Positions 16,063 to 24,263 of a DNA stretch of 64,000 nt are shown one piece after another (the stretch's first letter is position 1; every line of letters begins with the position of its first letter). The position numbers and the translations under genes are program-made. Under the pieces are notes generated by a model that did not search any database, was not told the origin of the DNA, and saw only the letters and a list, made by a program, of their open reading frames with translations. The stretch spans positions 17,636-81,635 of the forward strand of contig NZ_VSRY01000016.1 of assembly GCF_008271805.1 (NCBI RefSeq). Direction: 5' to 3'. The stretch comes from Streptomyces sp. TRM49041. GTDB lineage: Bacteria > Actinomycetota > Actinomycetes > Streptomycetales > Streptomycetaceae.

Positions 16063-17511
16063 TCAGCGCCTCAGCAGCCGCCAGGGCGTGAAGGTGAACA
16101 CCGCGCCGCCCAGCAGGACCGCGGTCCCGGCGACGAGGGCGAGGGCGCGGAGGGCGTCGCCGTCCTCGGAGCCGGTGGCGGCGAGGCCGCCGGGGGTGCC
16201 ACCGCCGGCGCCGGTGGTGCCTGTCGTGCCCGTCGTGCCGGTGGTGCCGGTCGCACCGGTGGTGCCGGTGGTCGTACCTCCTGTGCTGGTGCCGCCGGAT
16301 GTGCCGCCCGGCTGGGCGGAGGTGTCGAGCTCCAGGGACACCGCCGCCTCGCCCCGGACCTCGCACGGGATGGTGATCTCCTGGCCGCCGAGGGTGACGT
16401 CGATGGTGAGCGTGCCGGGGCTGAGCGTCGACTTACCGGTCGCCCCCGGCTTGTACGTACCCGTCATGTCGGGCAGGTCGACCGGCTTGCCCTGCTCCAA
16501 GGGGTCCTTGTTGGCCGGGCCCGTGACGGTGACGGTGCCCTTGTCGGCGCCGCCGACGGTGACCGCCATGGACGGCTTGAGCGCCCCGGCCGGGAGGGCG
16601 GCGGGGCTGTTCATGACACCCTTGGCGGTACGGACGGTGAGGCCGAAGGCGCCGCCGCTCTTCTCGGCGTCGATGGTGACCTTGGTGTCGATGCTCGTCG
16701 GGCCGGGCGACTCGCAGGCGAAGGTCACGGCGACCTCCTTGCCGGGGAAGTCGCTTCCGCCGCCGTCGCCGCCGCCGGAGGTGGTTCCGCCGGAGGTGGT
16801 TCCGCCGGAGGTGGTTCCGCCGGTGGTGGTTCCGCCGGAGGTGGTTCCGCCGCTCGTCGTCGTGCCTCCGGATGTGGTTCCGCCGCTCGTGGTGGTTCCG
16901 CCGCTCGTCGTCGTACCGCCGCTGTCCGTGCCTCCGCTCGTGGTCGTACCGCCCGAACTCCCCCCTTCCTCCGTCACCTTGATCGTCGCGCCTGCCGCGA
17001 CCTCCTCCGTCGGCGTGCACTTGGTGTCCGTCGAGATGGGCCTGGAGACGTTGATGGTGTACGCGCCCGGCGTGAGCGTGATCTCGCCGGCCTGCTCCAG
17101 CTTGAGAGTGCCCTTCATGTCGGGCAGGACCATGGGGCTGTTCTTGGGGATCGGCGGGTTCTGCCGAGGGCCCTCCACGGCCAGCTCACCGGTTGCCGCG
17201 CCGCCCAGCGTGATGGTGCCGCTCGGTTTGACGGTGTCCTTCGCCAGGTCGAGCACGTCGGGGTTCTTGGACGCGGCCGCGACCGTCTTCCAGACCACCT
17301 CGACCTCGTCCCCGACCTTCGCCTCGGCCGGTGCGGTGATCTCCACCTTCGTGGTGCCCTGCACCGGCGGCAGACCGGAGATGGGCGGGGGCACGCACTT
17401 GGTCGCGTACGCCACCTCCGCCGCGCCGGCCGGGGCCGCGGTCAGCAGGATGCCCGCGCCGCCGAGCATCAGCGCGACGCCGGCCGCGCTCATTCGCCGT
17501 TGGGTGTTCAC
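16063..17511 (-). CDS. Secreted cell-wall protein with LAATG sortase signal
   Basis: The product has 482 residues. A signal peptide spans about 1-31 (ending in PAGAAEVA). Two modules of about 120 residues follow, each with paired Cys and the pattern LPDMxGTxKxxxxGxxTLxPGxxTI. A long Ser-Gly-Gly-Thr-Thr linker separates them. The C-terminus has a second GTT-rich linker, the sorting motif LAATGSED, a hydrophobic helix and a final RR tail. This is the layout of substrates of class E sortase, which prefers LAxTG. The modules resemble the single one in the protein at 19635 (possibly the DUF6801 group; not certain). The GTG overlaps the preceding stop (GTGA) and GGGA precedes it. It is the last gene of a four-gene surface operon. 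Confidence 0.85.
   Translation of the reverse strand: MNTQRRMSAAGVALMLGGAGILLTAAPAGAAEVAYATKCVPPPISGLPPVQGTTKVEITAPAEAKVGDEVEVVWKTVAAASKNPDVLDLAKDTVKPSGTITLGGAATGELAVEGPRQNPPIPKNSPMVLPDMKGTLKLEQAGEITLTPGAYTINVSRPISTDTKCTPTEEVAAGATIKVTEEGGSSGGTTTSGGTDSGGTTTSGGTTTSGGTTSGGTTTSGGTTSGGTTTGGTTSGGTTSGGTTSGGGDGGGSDFPGKEVAVTFACESPGPTSIDTKVTIDAEKSGGAFGLTVRTAKGVMNSPAALPAGALKPSMAVTVGGADKGTVTVTGPANKDPLEQGKPVDLPDMTGTYKPGATGKSTLSPGTLTIDVTLGGQEITIPCEVRGEAAVSLELDTSAQPGGTSGGTSTGGTTTGTTGATGTTGTTGTTGTTGAGGGTPGGLAATGSEDGDALRALALVAGTAVLLGGAVFTFTPWRLLRR
16776..16960. repeat. Minisatellite coding the SGGTT linker
   Basis: Degenerate tandem units of 12-21 bp built on GGAGGTGGTTCCGCC (plus-strand reading) encode the flexible SGGTT/SGGTTT linker between two modules of the sortase substrate. 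Such arrays are prone to length change by slippage. Confidence 0.8.
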
Positions 17512-18707
17512 GGCTGTCCCTTCGTCGTCGTTGCGTTCTCTGACGGTGCGGAGTCGGGGGTGAACCAGGGCATCGGGCCCCGCTGTCCGGGCGCGGCGGT
17601 GGCCGGACGCCGGGGCCGTACGCGGTTCACGGCGGCCATACCGGCCCGGTACAGCGCGGTCGGTACGACGACGGCCAGCAGGACCCAGAAGAGCGTCACG
17701 CCCCAGGGCCGGCGCACGCGCCAGGGGTGCTCGGCCAGGACTGTGCCGCCATACCGTACGGACACCTGGTAGTCGCCGTGGGCGCCCGCCGGAAGCTGTA
17801 CGGGCAGCTCCACCTCGGCCCGGCCGCCCGGCGGGACGGTGCCGCGCCACTGGCGCTCCTCCCACTGGGGTGCGTAGACGCCGTGCGCGGTGCCCACCTC
17901 GAAGACGGGGTCCTTGAGGGGTGCCGACCCGGTGTTGCCGACGGCGAGCACGATCCGCCGCGAGGGCGGTGCGCCGAACCGCACGAGGAGCCCGTCGGCC
18001 CCGTCGAGCCGTGCCGTGTCGAGCACGGCGAGCCGCCCGTCGCCCACCCCGTCGGGCAGGGGCTCGACCGGGTGGCCTGTGACGCGCAGCGCGGCGTCGG
18101 CCGTGGCGGCCTCGCCGGTCACCGTCGCCACATGCACGGCACATGGGCAGGGGCCGGGCGGCGCGACGACCGGCAGCTTCTTGCCGAAGGTGCCCTGAGG
18201 GTCGGTCGTGACGGCGCGCCCCTGGGCGTTGGCACAGGCGTTGGTCCCGCCGACGAGGCCCCGCCCTGGCGCGGCCCGGCCGCAGAGCAGCACCATGACC
18301 AGCGTCCGGCTCGGCCAGCCGGTCCCGGTGACGGTGAGCTCACCGCCCTTCGCCGCCTCCGTACGGGAGAGCGTCACGCTGGGCCCGTCGGCGGCGGCCC
18401 CGGTCGCCGCCGACACGGGCAGCAGCACGAGCAGACACCCCACCAGGGCGGCCACCAAGGCGCGCGTACCGCCCGTCCACCGCTCGGGCGTCCGCCGGCC
18501 GCCGCCGCCGTCGCCGCCGGCGCGGACACACCGCCGAGGCCGCAGAAGCCCGGGGCGCCACCGGTGGCCGCGGCCCCGACCACGCGGGAAACCCGCCGCC
18601 GAGACGAGGCCCGTGACGCGGTTCGTCCGACGTCGGAGCCCACTGCTCGTCACGAACGCCACGGATGAGAGCGGGCGGGGCGTCGCCATGGACCTGGCGG
18701 CGCTCAC
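17508..18707 (-). CDS. Secreted, membrane-anchored protein with neocarzinostatin-like domain
   Basis: The product has 399 residues. After a basic, low-complexity leader (about 80 residues) comes a hydrophobic signal segment (LVAALVGCLLVLLPVSA), then an immunoglobulin-like domain with the pattern VTLSRTEAAKGGELTVTGTGW and a Cys-rich stretch typical of neocarzinostatin-family folds. A second beta-rich region follows, then a C-terminal membrane helix near 345-365 and a basic tail. The GTG at 18707 overlaps the upstream stop (GTGA), supporting this start despite the long leader; a start inside the leader is possible. It is encoded between sortase substrates and is probably displayed on the cell surface. 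Function unknown. Confidence 0.72.
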   Translation of the reverse strand: MSAARSMATPRPLSSVAFVTSSGLRRRTNRVTGLVSAAGFPRGRGRGHRWRPGLLRPRRCVRAGGDGGGGRRTPERWTGGTRALVAALVGCLLVLLPVSAATGAAADGPSVTLSRTEAAKGGELTVTGTGWPSRTLVMVLLCGRAAPGRGLVGGTNACANAQGRAVTTDPQGTFGKKLPVVAPPGPCPCAVHVATVTGEAATADAALRVTGHPVEPLPDGVGDGRLAVLDTARLDGADGLLVRFGAPPSRRIVLAVGNTGSAPLKDPVFEVGTAHGVYAPQWEERQWRGTVPPGGRAEVELPVQLPAGAHGDYQVSVRYGGTVLAEHPWRVRRPWGVTLFWVLLAVVVPTALYRAGMAAVNRVRPRRPATAAPGQRGPMPWFTPDSAPSENATTTKGQP

Positions 18708-19630
18708 CGGGGCGCTTCCCTGTCTTGTCGGCGGCGGCGTAGTGCCGTGCCCGCGGCAGCCGCCACCGCTGCCGTGGCGAGCGTGCCCGTCGTCCAGACC
18801 GCCGCCACCGCGCCCGGGGGTGTGTACGTCGCCTCGGCCCGAGCCCGGCGGGTGCCGGCCGCCGTGGCGGTCACGTGGACGGTCACCCGGTCCAGCCCGG
18901 GGCGGTCGTCGGATGGCCAGGGTGTGATGACGGGGCGACGGGCGGCCGGGGGGAGGGCGCGGCCCGTGGAGTGTTCGGGGCGGTGCAGGAGCGTGGTGCC
19001 CCGGGTGCCCTTCGCATGGAGCGTGACGTGGGCGTCGAGGGGCGTGTTGCCGCGGTTGACGAGGGTGTAGTGGATGGCGTCCGAGTCGATCCGGAGGTTC
19101 TCGACCGTCAGTGCCGGCAGGCGCGGGCCCGTGACGCGGAGGCGCAGCGGGACCGTGGCCTCGCGGGCGCGGGGCGGTGCCGTGGTGGCGGTGAGCGTGC
19201 CGGTGTGGTCGCCGGGCGGGGTGGTGGTCGGGACGGTGACGGTGAACGGGACGTCGGCGCGGGTGCGGGGCGGCACCGTGACGCGGTCCGTCGCGAACCG
19301 GACCCAGCCCGCCCAGGCCGCGCCCGTACCCGAGTCTCTACCCGCATCCGCGCCCGAGCCCGCGCCAGCGCCCGTACCCGCGCCAGCGTCCGCGTCCGCG
19401 CCCAGCCGCAGCGTCAGCGGGCGGTCGCCGCGGTTGGTCAGGGACAGCGCGTCTTCCAGGACCGTGCCCGGTGGCCCCTCCAGGTACAGCGACGGTCTCC
19501 CGCCGCCCGAGGCCGGTGTCACCGTCCAGTCCGGCCCACCCCCCTCGGTGGCAGTCGCGGCAGTCGCGGCCGGGGCGTACAGCGACAGCAGCACGCAGGC
19601 CATGAGCGCGGGCACCGGTGCGCGGCGCAC
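18704..19630 (-). CDS. Secreted DUF916-like surface protein with C-terminal anchor helix
   Basis: The product has 308 residues: a signal peptide (about 1-25), a beta-sandwich beginning WTVTPASGG and containing GTVLEDALSLTNRGDRPL, an Ala/Gly/Asp repeat insertion (residues about 78-100, DAGAGTGAGAGSG type), a second beta domain, and a C-terminal hydrophobic helix with an RRRR stop. The layout resembles DUF916/WxL-interacting proteins, which bind peptidoglycan-associated surface complexes in Gram-positives; this is a weak structural resemblance. It starts 4 nt after the preceding gene's stop and overlaps the next start. Confidence 0.72.
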   Translation of the reverse strand: MRRAPVPALMACVLLSLYAPAATAATATEGGGPDWTVTPASGGGRPSLYLEGPPGTVLEDALSLTNRGDRPLTLRLGADADAGAGTGAGAGSGADAGRDSGTGAAWAGWVRFATDRVTVPPRTRADVPFTVTVPTTTPPGDHTGTLTATTAPPRAREATVPLRLRVTGPRLPALTVENLRIDSDAIHYTLVNRGNTPLDAHVTLHAKGTRGTTLLHRPEHSTGRALPPAARRPVITPWPSDDRPGLDRVTVHVTATAAGTRRARAEATYTPPGAVAAVWTTGTLATAAVAAAAGTALRRRRQDREAPR

Positions 19631-19634
19631 GGGT

Positions 19635-20285
19635 CTACGTCCCGGCCGGCCGGCGGGTCAGCCACAGCACCCCGCCCACCCCGGCCAGCAGCACCGTCCC
19701 CCCGAGCGTGCCCAGCGCCACCGCCGCGTCCACCGGCCCGGTCCTGGGCAGCTCCGCCGGGCCGCCGCCGCCCGCCGCCGTCACGTCCAGTTCCAGCGAC
19801 GGCTTCGGGGCGTTCTTCGGGGTGCATGTGGTGGTCGTACCGAGGGCCTTGATGGTCAGCACCCCGGCCGTGAAGGTCACCTTGCCGCTCTTCCGCGGGG
19901 TGTACGTACCCGACAAGTCGCCGATCCTGATGGGCGTGTCGGCGGGGACTGCCTCGGCGTTGGCCGGCCCGGACACCTTGACCGTGCCCTGTTCGGCGCC
20001 GCCGAGCCGGATGACGGCGCTCGGGTTCATCGCCCCCTTGCCGAGCTCGACCGGGCTGGACGAGACGCCCTTGCGGAACGACATGGTGAGCCGGTACCCC
20101 GTGCCGCTGCGCACGCTCGTGATGTCGATCGGCGATACGGCGCCCTTCGGCCCGATCGGCGTCCGGCACGCGTAGTCGACGTCCACGACGGCGGCGTGCG
20201 CGGCGGTCGAGCCGGTGAGGACCGTGGCGGCCGCGCCCGCCACTGTCAGGGTCGTGAGGAGCGCGGTCCGCTTCCGGTACGGCAT
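19635..20285 (-). CDS. Secreted cell-wall protein with LPRTG sortase signal
   Basis: The product has 216 residues: a signal peptide (about 1-31, ending AHA), one module of about 120 residues with two Cys (DYACRTP near the start, TTTCTPK near the end) and the IGDLSGTYTPRKSGKVTF pattern shared with the protein at 16063. A Gly spacer, LPRTG sorting motif, hydrophobic helix and basic tail follow. It is the first gene of the surface operon, with ATG preceded by GAGGTGATCCCC. A TCTGA/TCAGA palindrome lies about 33 nt upstream of the start. Confidence 0.85.
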   Translation of the reverse strand: MPYRKRTALLTTLTVAGAAATVLTGSTAAHAAVVDVDYACRTPIGPKGAVSPIDITSVRSGTGYRLTMSFRKGVSSSPVELGKGAMNPSAVIRLGGAEQGTVKVSGPANAEAVPADTPIRIGDLSGTYTPRKSGKVTFTAGVLTIKALGTTTTCTPKNAPKPSLELDVTAAGGGGPAELPRTGPVDAAVALGTLGGTVLLAGVGGVLWLTRRPAGT

Positions 20286-20317
20286 GTGGGGATCACCTCA
20301 TGGCGGTACGCCGGTCT

Positions 20318-20334
20318 TCTGACGGCACATCAGA
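20318..20334 (-). promoter_or_regulatory. TCTGA-N7-TCAGA palindrome upstream of the surface operon
   Basis: A perfect 5-bp inverted repeat with a 7-nt centre lies in the divergent region between the LPRTG protein and the LCP gene. It is well placed to be an operator for either. No function is shown. Confidence 0.45.
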
Positions 20335-20476
20335 TTGGCGTCAAGGTACGCCCGAGCCCCTCGGGAGGGAAGACAGAAGGCGCGGCTCGCGCCTCCCCCG
20401 TGGGAGCGGGGGACGTTTATAGTTCACCGACCCGGTCAGGCAGGGGGGCCTGCCCAGCAGCGAGGGGGAGGCAGCG

Positions 20477-21613
20477 ATGCCGGACACCGTTCAGTCGGTC
20501 GACGGGAGAGACGAGGACACGCGCGGAGAGGCGAGCGGAGAGGCGAGCGGCGAAGAGGGCGGGGCAGGCTCGCGGACCCGCCCCCGCAGACCCACCCGCC
20601 GAAGGGGCCAGCGGGCCGTCGGCATCGGATGCGCCGTCGTCCTCCTCGGCACGGCGGCCGCGGGCTGGTGGGCGTACCGCGGCCTGGACGGGAACATCAA
20701 GGCGGTGGACATCGGCCGCGCCCTCGGCGACGACCGCCCGCAGAAGGCTCCCGGCGCGCTCCGCGCGACGAACCTGCTGGTCCTGGGCTCCGACTCCCGC
20801 GCCGGTGCCAACGCGGCGCTCGACGGCGGCGACGTCGGCGGTGCGCGGTCCGACACGGCGCTGATGGTGCACGTGTCCGCGGACCGGACGAAGGCGGTCG
20901 CGGTCAGCATCCCCCGTGACACCCTCGTCGACCGTCCCTCCTGCACGACGCCGGACGGCCGGGAGACCGGGCCCGCCACCCGCGTGATGTTCAACTCCGT
21001 CTACTCCACGGCCGGCTCCGCCTGTGTCGTGAAGACGGTCGAGAAGATGTCCGGCGTACGCGTCGACCACCTCCTGGAGGTCGACTTCGCCGGCTTCAAG
21101 GAGCTCGTCGACGAGCTGGGCGGGGTGACCGTCGACGTCCGCGAGCCCATCCGCGACACCAAGGGCGGCTTCACCCTGGAACCCGGCACGCACCGGCTGA
21201 ACGGCACCGAGTCGCTGAAGTTCGTCCGCACCCGGTACGGCTACCGCGACGGCAGCGACCTGGGACGGATAGGGCTGCAGCAGCAGTTCCTTACGGCGCT
21301 GCTCCGCGAGGTCCGGCGACAGGACCTGCTCGGCAGCCCGGCCAAGTCGTACCGGATCGCCTCGTCCCTGACCAAGTCGCTGACCACCGACTCCGAACTG
21401 GCCTCGCTCACCGCGCTCGTCGACTTCGGCCGCAGTATGCGCGGAATCGATCCTGCGGGCATGGACACGATCATGCTGCCGGTCGTGTACGACCGGGCGG
21501 ACCCCAACCGTGTAGTGCCGTCGGAGCCCCAGGCCGGTGAGCTGTGGCGGGCGATCCGCGAGGACACCCCCGTACCCGCGTCGGCCAGGAAGTCCCCGGC
21601 GACCGCGGGCTGA
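20477..21613 (+). CDS. LytR-CpsA-Psr (LCP) family cell-wall glycopolymer ligase
   Basis: The product has 378 residues: a polar Glu/Arg-rich cytoplasmic leader, one membrane helix at 47-69 and an extracellular LCP domain. Key elements are NLLVLGSDSR (99-108), RSDTALMVHV with the Asp that binds the metal-pyrophosphate, SIPRDTLVD (144-152) and TKSLTTD. LCP enzymes move undecaprenyl-linked glycopolymers onto peptidoglycan. GGGGAGG lies 7 nt before the ATG. It opens the polysaccharide region and is a plausible last-step enzyme for its product. Confidence 0.92.
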   Translation: MPDTVQSVDGRDEDTRGEASGEASGEEGGAGSRTRPRRPTRRRGQRAVGIGCAVVLLGTAAAGWWAYRGLDGNIKAVDIGRALGDDRPQKAPGALRATNLLVLGSDSRAGANAALDGGDVGGARSDTALMVHVSADRTKAVAVSIPRDTLVDRPSCTTPDGRETGPATRVMFNSVYSTAGSACVVKTVEKMSGVRVDHLLEVDFAGFKELVDELGGVTVDVREPIRDTKGGFTLEPGTHRLNGTESLKFVRTRYGYRDGSDLGRIGLQQQFLTALLREVRRQDLLGSPAKSYRIASSLTKSLTTDSELASLTALVDFGRSMRGIDPAGMDTIMLPVVYDRADPNRVVPSEPQAGELWRAIREDTPVPASARKSPATAG

Positions 21614-21663
21614 CCGCCTGCCATCATGAACGCTCGTGCGTGTGACCGACGCTGGGGGTACCG

Positions 21664-22398
21664 ATGGTGGCGGAGATGTCGTTCGGAGAGTCGCTGGGGC
21701 GGCTGAGGGGGGCTCAGAAGACGGCGAAGGGGGTGTCGCTGTACTCGCGGTACGTCAACCGGCCCGCGGGCCGCGTTCTCGCGGCGGGGTCGTATTCGGC
21801 CGGGCTCACACCCAACCAAGTGACCCTCGTCAGCGCGGTCTTCAGCTTCAGCGGGGTGGCGGCCCTCGCGCTGGTACCACCTTCCTGGTGGACCGGGGCG
21901 CTGGTGTGGCTGGCGCTGGCCGTCGGGTTCGCGTTCGACTCCGCCGACGGACAGCTGGCGCGGCTGCGCGGCGGCGGGAGCCCGGCGGGCGAGTGGCTGG
22001 ACCATGTGGTCGACTGCGCGAAGATCACCGCTCTCCACACCGCCGTGCTGATCGCCTTCGAGCGTCACGCCGGGCACTTCGGCACGGAGTCCCGCGCGTG
22101 GCTGCTGCTGCCCCTGGCCTTCCTGTTCGCCGCCGTCGTCACGTTCTTCGGCGGTGTTCTCACCGAACAGCTCAAGCCGAAGGCCGCCCCGGGCAGCGCG
22201 CCCGCCGCCCCGTCGGCCCTGCGGGCGGTGGCGCTGCTGCCGGTGGACCACGGCGTGTTCTGCCTGGTCTTCCTGCTGCTCGGCGGTGGGCCGCTGTTCC
22301 TGTGGGGGTACGGGCTGCTGGGCGCCGCCGCCCTGCTCTATCTGCCGCTGTTCCTCGCCAAGTGGTTCCGCGAGGTCAGCCGCCCTCAGGCGCGGTAG
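21664..22398 (+). CDS. CDP-alcohol phosphatidyltransferase family membrane enzyme
   Basis: The product has 244 residues and several membrane helices. The complete CDP-OH-PT signature is at 92-117: DSADGQLAR then G and DHVVD (D-x2-DG-x2-AR-x8-G-x3-D-x3-D type). It would transfer an alcohol phosphate from a CDP-activated donor to a lipid or sugar acceptor. Its 3' end overlaps by 23 bp the convergent gene for a TagD-like cytidylyltransferase, which may make the CDP-linked donor. That pairing suggests a glycerol-phosphate or similar phosphoalcohol decoration; this is inference. Confidence 0.88.
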   Translation: MVAEMSFGESLGRLRGAQKTAKGVSLYSRYVNRPAGRVLAAGSYSAGLTPNQVTLVSAVFSFSGVAALALVPPSWWTGALVWLALAVGFAFDSADGQLARLRGGGSPAGEWLDHVVDCAKITALHTAVLIAFERHAGHFGTESRAWLLLPLAFLFAAVVTFFGGVLTEQLKPKAAPGSAPAAPSALRAVALLPVDHGVFCLVFLLLGGGPLFLWGYGLLGAAALLYLPLFLAKWFREVSRPQAR

Positions 22399-22846
22399 GC
22401 AGCTGCTGCGTCCGCTCCGTCAGGGCGTCGAGCGCCCGGCGCAGCTGGGTGCTCGACGTGTGCACCGTGTACGGGAAGTAGACGATGTCGACGCCGACGG
22501 AGGCGAAGTCCCGCTCCAGCCGGTCGCCCCTGGGGGTGCCGCGCCAGTCGTCGCCCTTGAACAGGACGTCGAAGCGGACCTGTTGCCAGGTCTCCAGCTT
22601 GTCGGGAACGGTCTCGACGAAGGCCGCGTCCACATACTTGACGTTGCGGACGATCTCCAGCCGCTCGATGAGCGGGATCACCGGCCGGTGGCCCTTGGCC
22701 AGCTCCGCCATCTCGTCCGACACCACACCGGCGACCAGGTAGTCGCAGTGCTGCCGGGCATGGCGAAGGATGTTCAAGTGACCTATGTGGAAAAGGTCGT
22801 AGGCCCCCGGCGCGTATCCCACCCGGTATGGCTTGCGCTCGGACAT
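22376..22846 (-). CDS. TagD-like cytidylyl/adenylyltransferase
   Basis: The product has 156 residues of the nucleotidyltransferase fold. The nucleotide-binding HxGH motif is HIGH at 20-23 within GAYDLFHIGH. KGDDWRGT and a terminal SSTQLRR replace the usual KGDDW and the ISTT-x-R motifs. This is the group of glycerol-3-phosphate cytidylyltransferase; the exact alcohol is not resolved. ATG 22846 (SERKPYRVGYAPG) is chosen because GAGGGG lies 10 nt before it. It is convergent with the CDP-alcohol phosphatidyltransferase and divergent from the GT4 operon. Confidence 0.87.
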   Translation of the reverse strand: MSERKPYRVGYAPGAYDLFHIGHLNILRHARQHCDYLVAGVVSDEMAELAKGHRPVIPLIERLEIVRNVKYVDAAFVETVPDKLETWQQVRFDVLFKGDDWRGTPRGDRLERDFASVGVDIVYFPYTVHTSSTQLRRALDALTERTQQLPTAPEGG

Positions 22847-22934
22847 GACTCGCTTGCCCCCCTCTGAAACGGTCCGCCCCCGTGCGTACCGGCTGACAGT
22901 ACCGTGCACACTTCGCGTGGGACAGGTGAACGAT

Positions 22935-22958
22935 TAGGGTGCACGAGCGATCGTTCGT
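22935..22958 (+). promoter_or_regulatory. Promoter with near-palindromic operator for the GT4-wzz-wzx operon
   Basis: A -10-like TAGGGT (22935-22940) is followed at once by the 16-bp near-palindrome ACGAGCGATCGTTCGT (22943-22958), broken at one symmetric pair only. It covers the expected transcription start, 19-34 nt before the ATG, which is a repressor position. Confidence 0.5.
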
Positions 22959-22976
22959 CACGAGGGGGACAATTCG

Positions 22977-24263
22977 ATGGGGGACGCGGCACAGATGGAT
23001 GAGGGCGGCACAGGACGGCGACGGCGGCTGCTGCTGGTGTCCACGAACTACGCTCCCGAGCACACCGGAATAGGTCCGTACGCCACTCAGATCGCCGAAC
23101 ACTGGGCGGCGTCGGGCCACGAGACCCATGTGCTGGCGGGCATGCCGCACTACCCGGCGTGGTCGGTGGACCCGGCGTACCGGGGCGTCTGGCGGCGGAC
23201 GGAACTCCGCGCGGGGGTGACCGTGCACCGCAGGCGGCACACCGTCCCCCGCCGGCAGACGGCGGTGCGGCGCGCGCTGTTCGAGGGCTCGGTCCTCGCC
23301 CACCAGCTCGCGGCCCCGCCGCGGATCGGCCGCCCGGACGCCGTGGTGGCCCAACTGCCCAGCCTCGCCGGTGGCGTGGCGGGGGCCCGGCTCGCGGCGC
23401 GCTGGCGGGTGCCCTACATACCTGTGGTCCAGGACCTGATGGGCGCCGCGGCCGCGCAGAGCGGCATCGAGGGCGGGGACCGCGCGGCGGCGGTGGCGGC
23501 ACGCGTCGAGTCGTACGTGCTGCGGCGGGCCACGCTCGTCGGCGTCATCCATGACACGTTCACGGCCCGCGTCACCGCCCTCGGCGTGCCGCCGGAGCGG
23601 ATCCGCACCGTGCCGAACTGGTCGCATGTGACGGCCCCCGAGCGGCCACGGGCGGAGACCAGACGGCGCCTCGGCTGGGCGCCCTCGGACACCGTCGTCC
23701 TGCACTCCGGGAACATGGGCCTCAAGCAGGGGCTGGAGGTGCTGGTGGCGACGGCCCGCCTCGACTCCGCGGTGCGGGTGGTGCTGATGGGTGACGGCAA
23801 CCAGCGCCGGACCCTGGAACAGCTCGCCGACGGCGTCCCCAACCTCGAGTTCCTGCCGCCGGTCGACGACGGCGACTTCCCGGACGTGCTGGCCGCCGCC
23901 GACGTGCTGGCCGTGACCCAGCGGGCGTCGGTGCTCGACATGAGCGTGCCGTCCAAGCTGACGTCGTACTTCGCCGCCGGGCGGCCGGTCGTCGCCTCGG
24001 TGGCGGACGGCGGGGGCACCGCCCATGAGGTGCGGCGCTCGGGTGCGGGCGTGCTGGTGCCGCCGGAGGACCCCGAGGCTCTGCTGGCGGCCGTACGCGG
24101 GCTGGCGGCGGACCCGGAGGCGGCCCGGGAACTGGGGGCGGCCGGCCCCCGTCATGTCGAGGCGCACCTGAGCCGGGCGGCGGGACTGGCCCGCTACGAC
24201 GCCCTCCTCGACGAGGTGCTGTCGGCGGCGGAGCGCGAGGCGACGGGAGGGACGGACAGGTGA
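22977..24263 (+). CDS. Glycosyltransferase family 4 (WcaI-like)
   Basis: The product has 428 residues of GT-B fold. The N-terminal domain starts LLLVSTNYAPEHTGIGPYATQIAEHW, typical of WcaI-like colanic acid glycosyltransferases. The C-terminal domain has HSGNMGLKQGLEVL, LMGDGNQR and a donor-site region with SVPSKLTSYFAAGRPVVASV. It would add a sugar to the lipid-linked repeat unit in the cytoplasm. GAGGGGG precedes the ATG. The stop overlaps the start of the next gene (GTGA). Confidence 0.88.
   Translation: MGDAAQMDEGGTGRRRRLLLVSTNYAPEHTGIGPYATQIAEHWAASGHETHVLAGMPHYPAWSVDPAYRGVWRRTELRAGVTVHRRRHTVPRRQTAVRRALFEGSVLAHQLAAPPRIGRPDAVVAQLPSLAGGVAGARLAARWRVPYIPVVQDLMGAAAAQSGIEGGDRAAAVAARVESYVLRRATLVGVIHDTFTARVTALGVPPERIRTVPNWSHVTAPERPRAETRRRLGWAPSDTVVLHSGNMGLKQGLEVLVATARLDSAVRVVLMGDGNQRRTLEQLADGVPNLEFLPPVDDGDFPDVLAAADVLAVTQRASVLDMSVPSKLTSYFAAGRPVVASVADGGGTAHEVRRSGAGVLVPPEDPEALLAAVRGLAADPEAARELGAAGPRHVEAHLSRAAGLARYDALLDEVLSAAEREATGGTDR

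Noticed and set aside
16063..18144. A longer 693-codon version of the LAATG protein
   Set aside because: The extra N-terminal part is out-of-frame shadow of the upstream gene; the signal peptide starts at the GTG at 17511.
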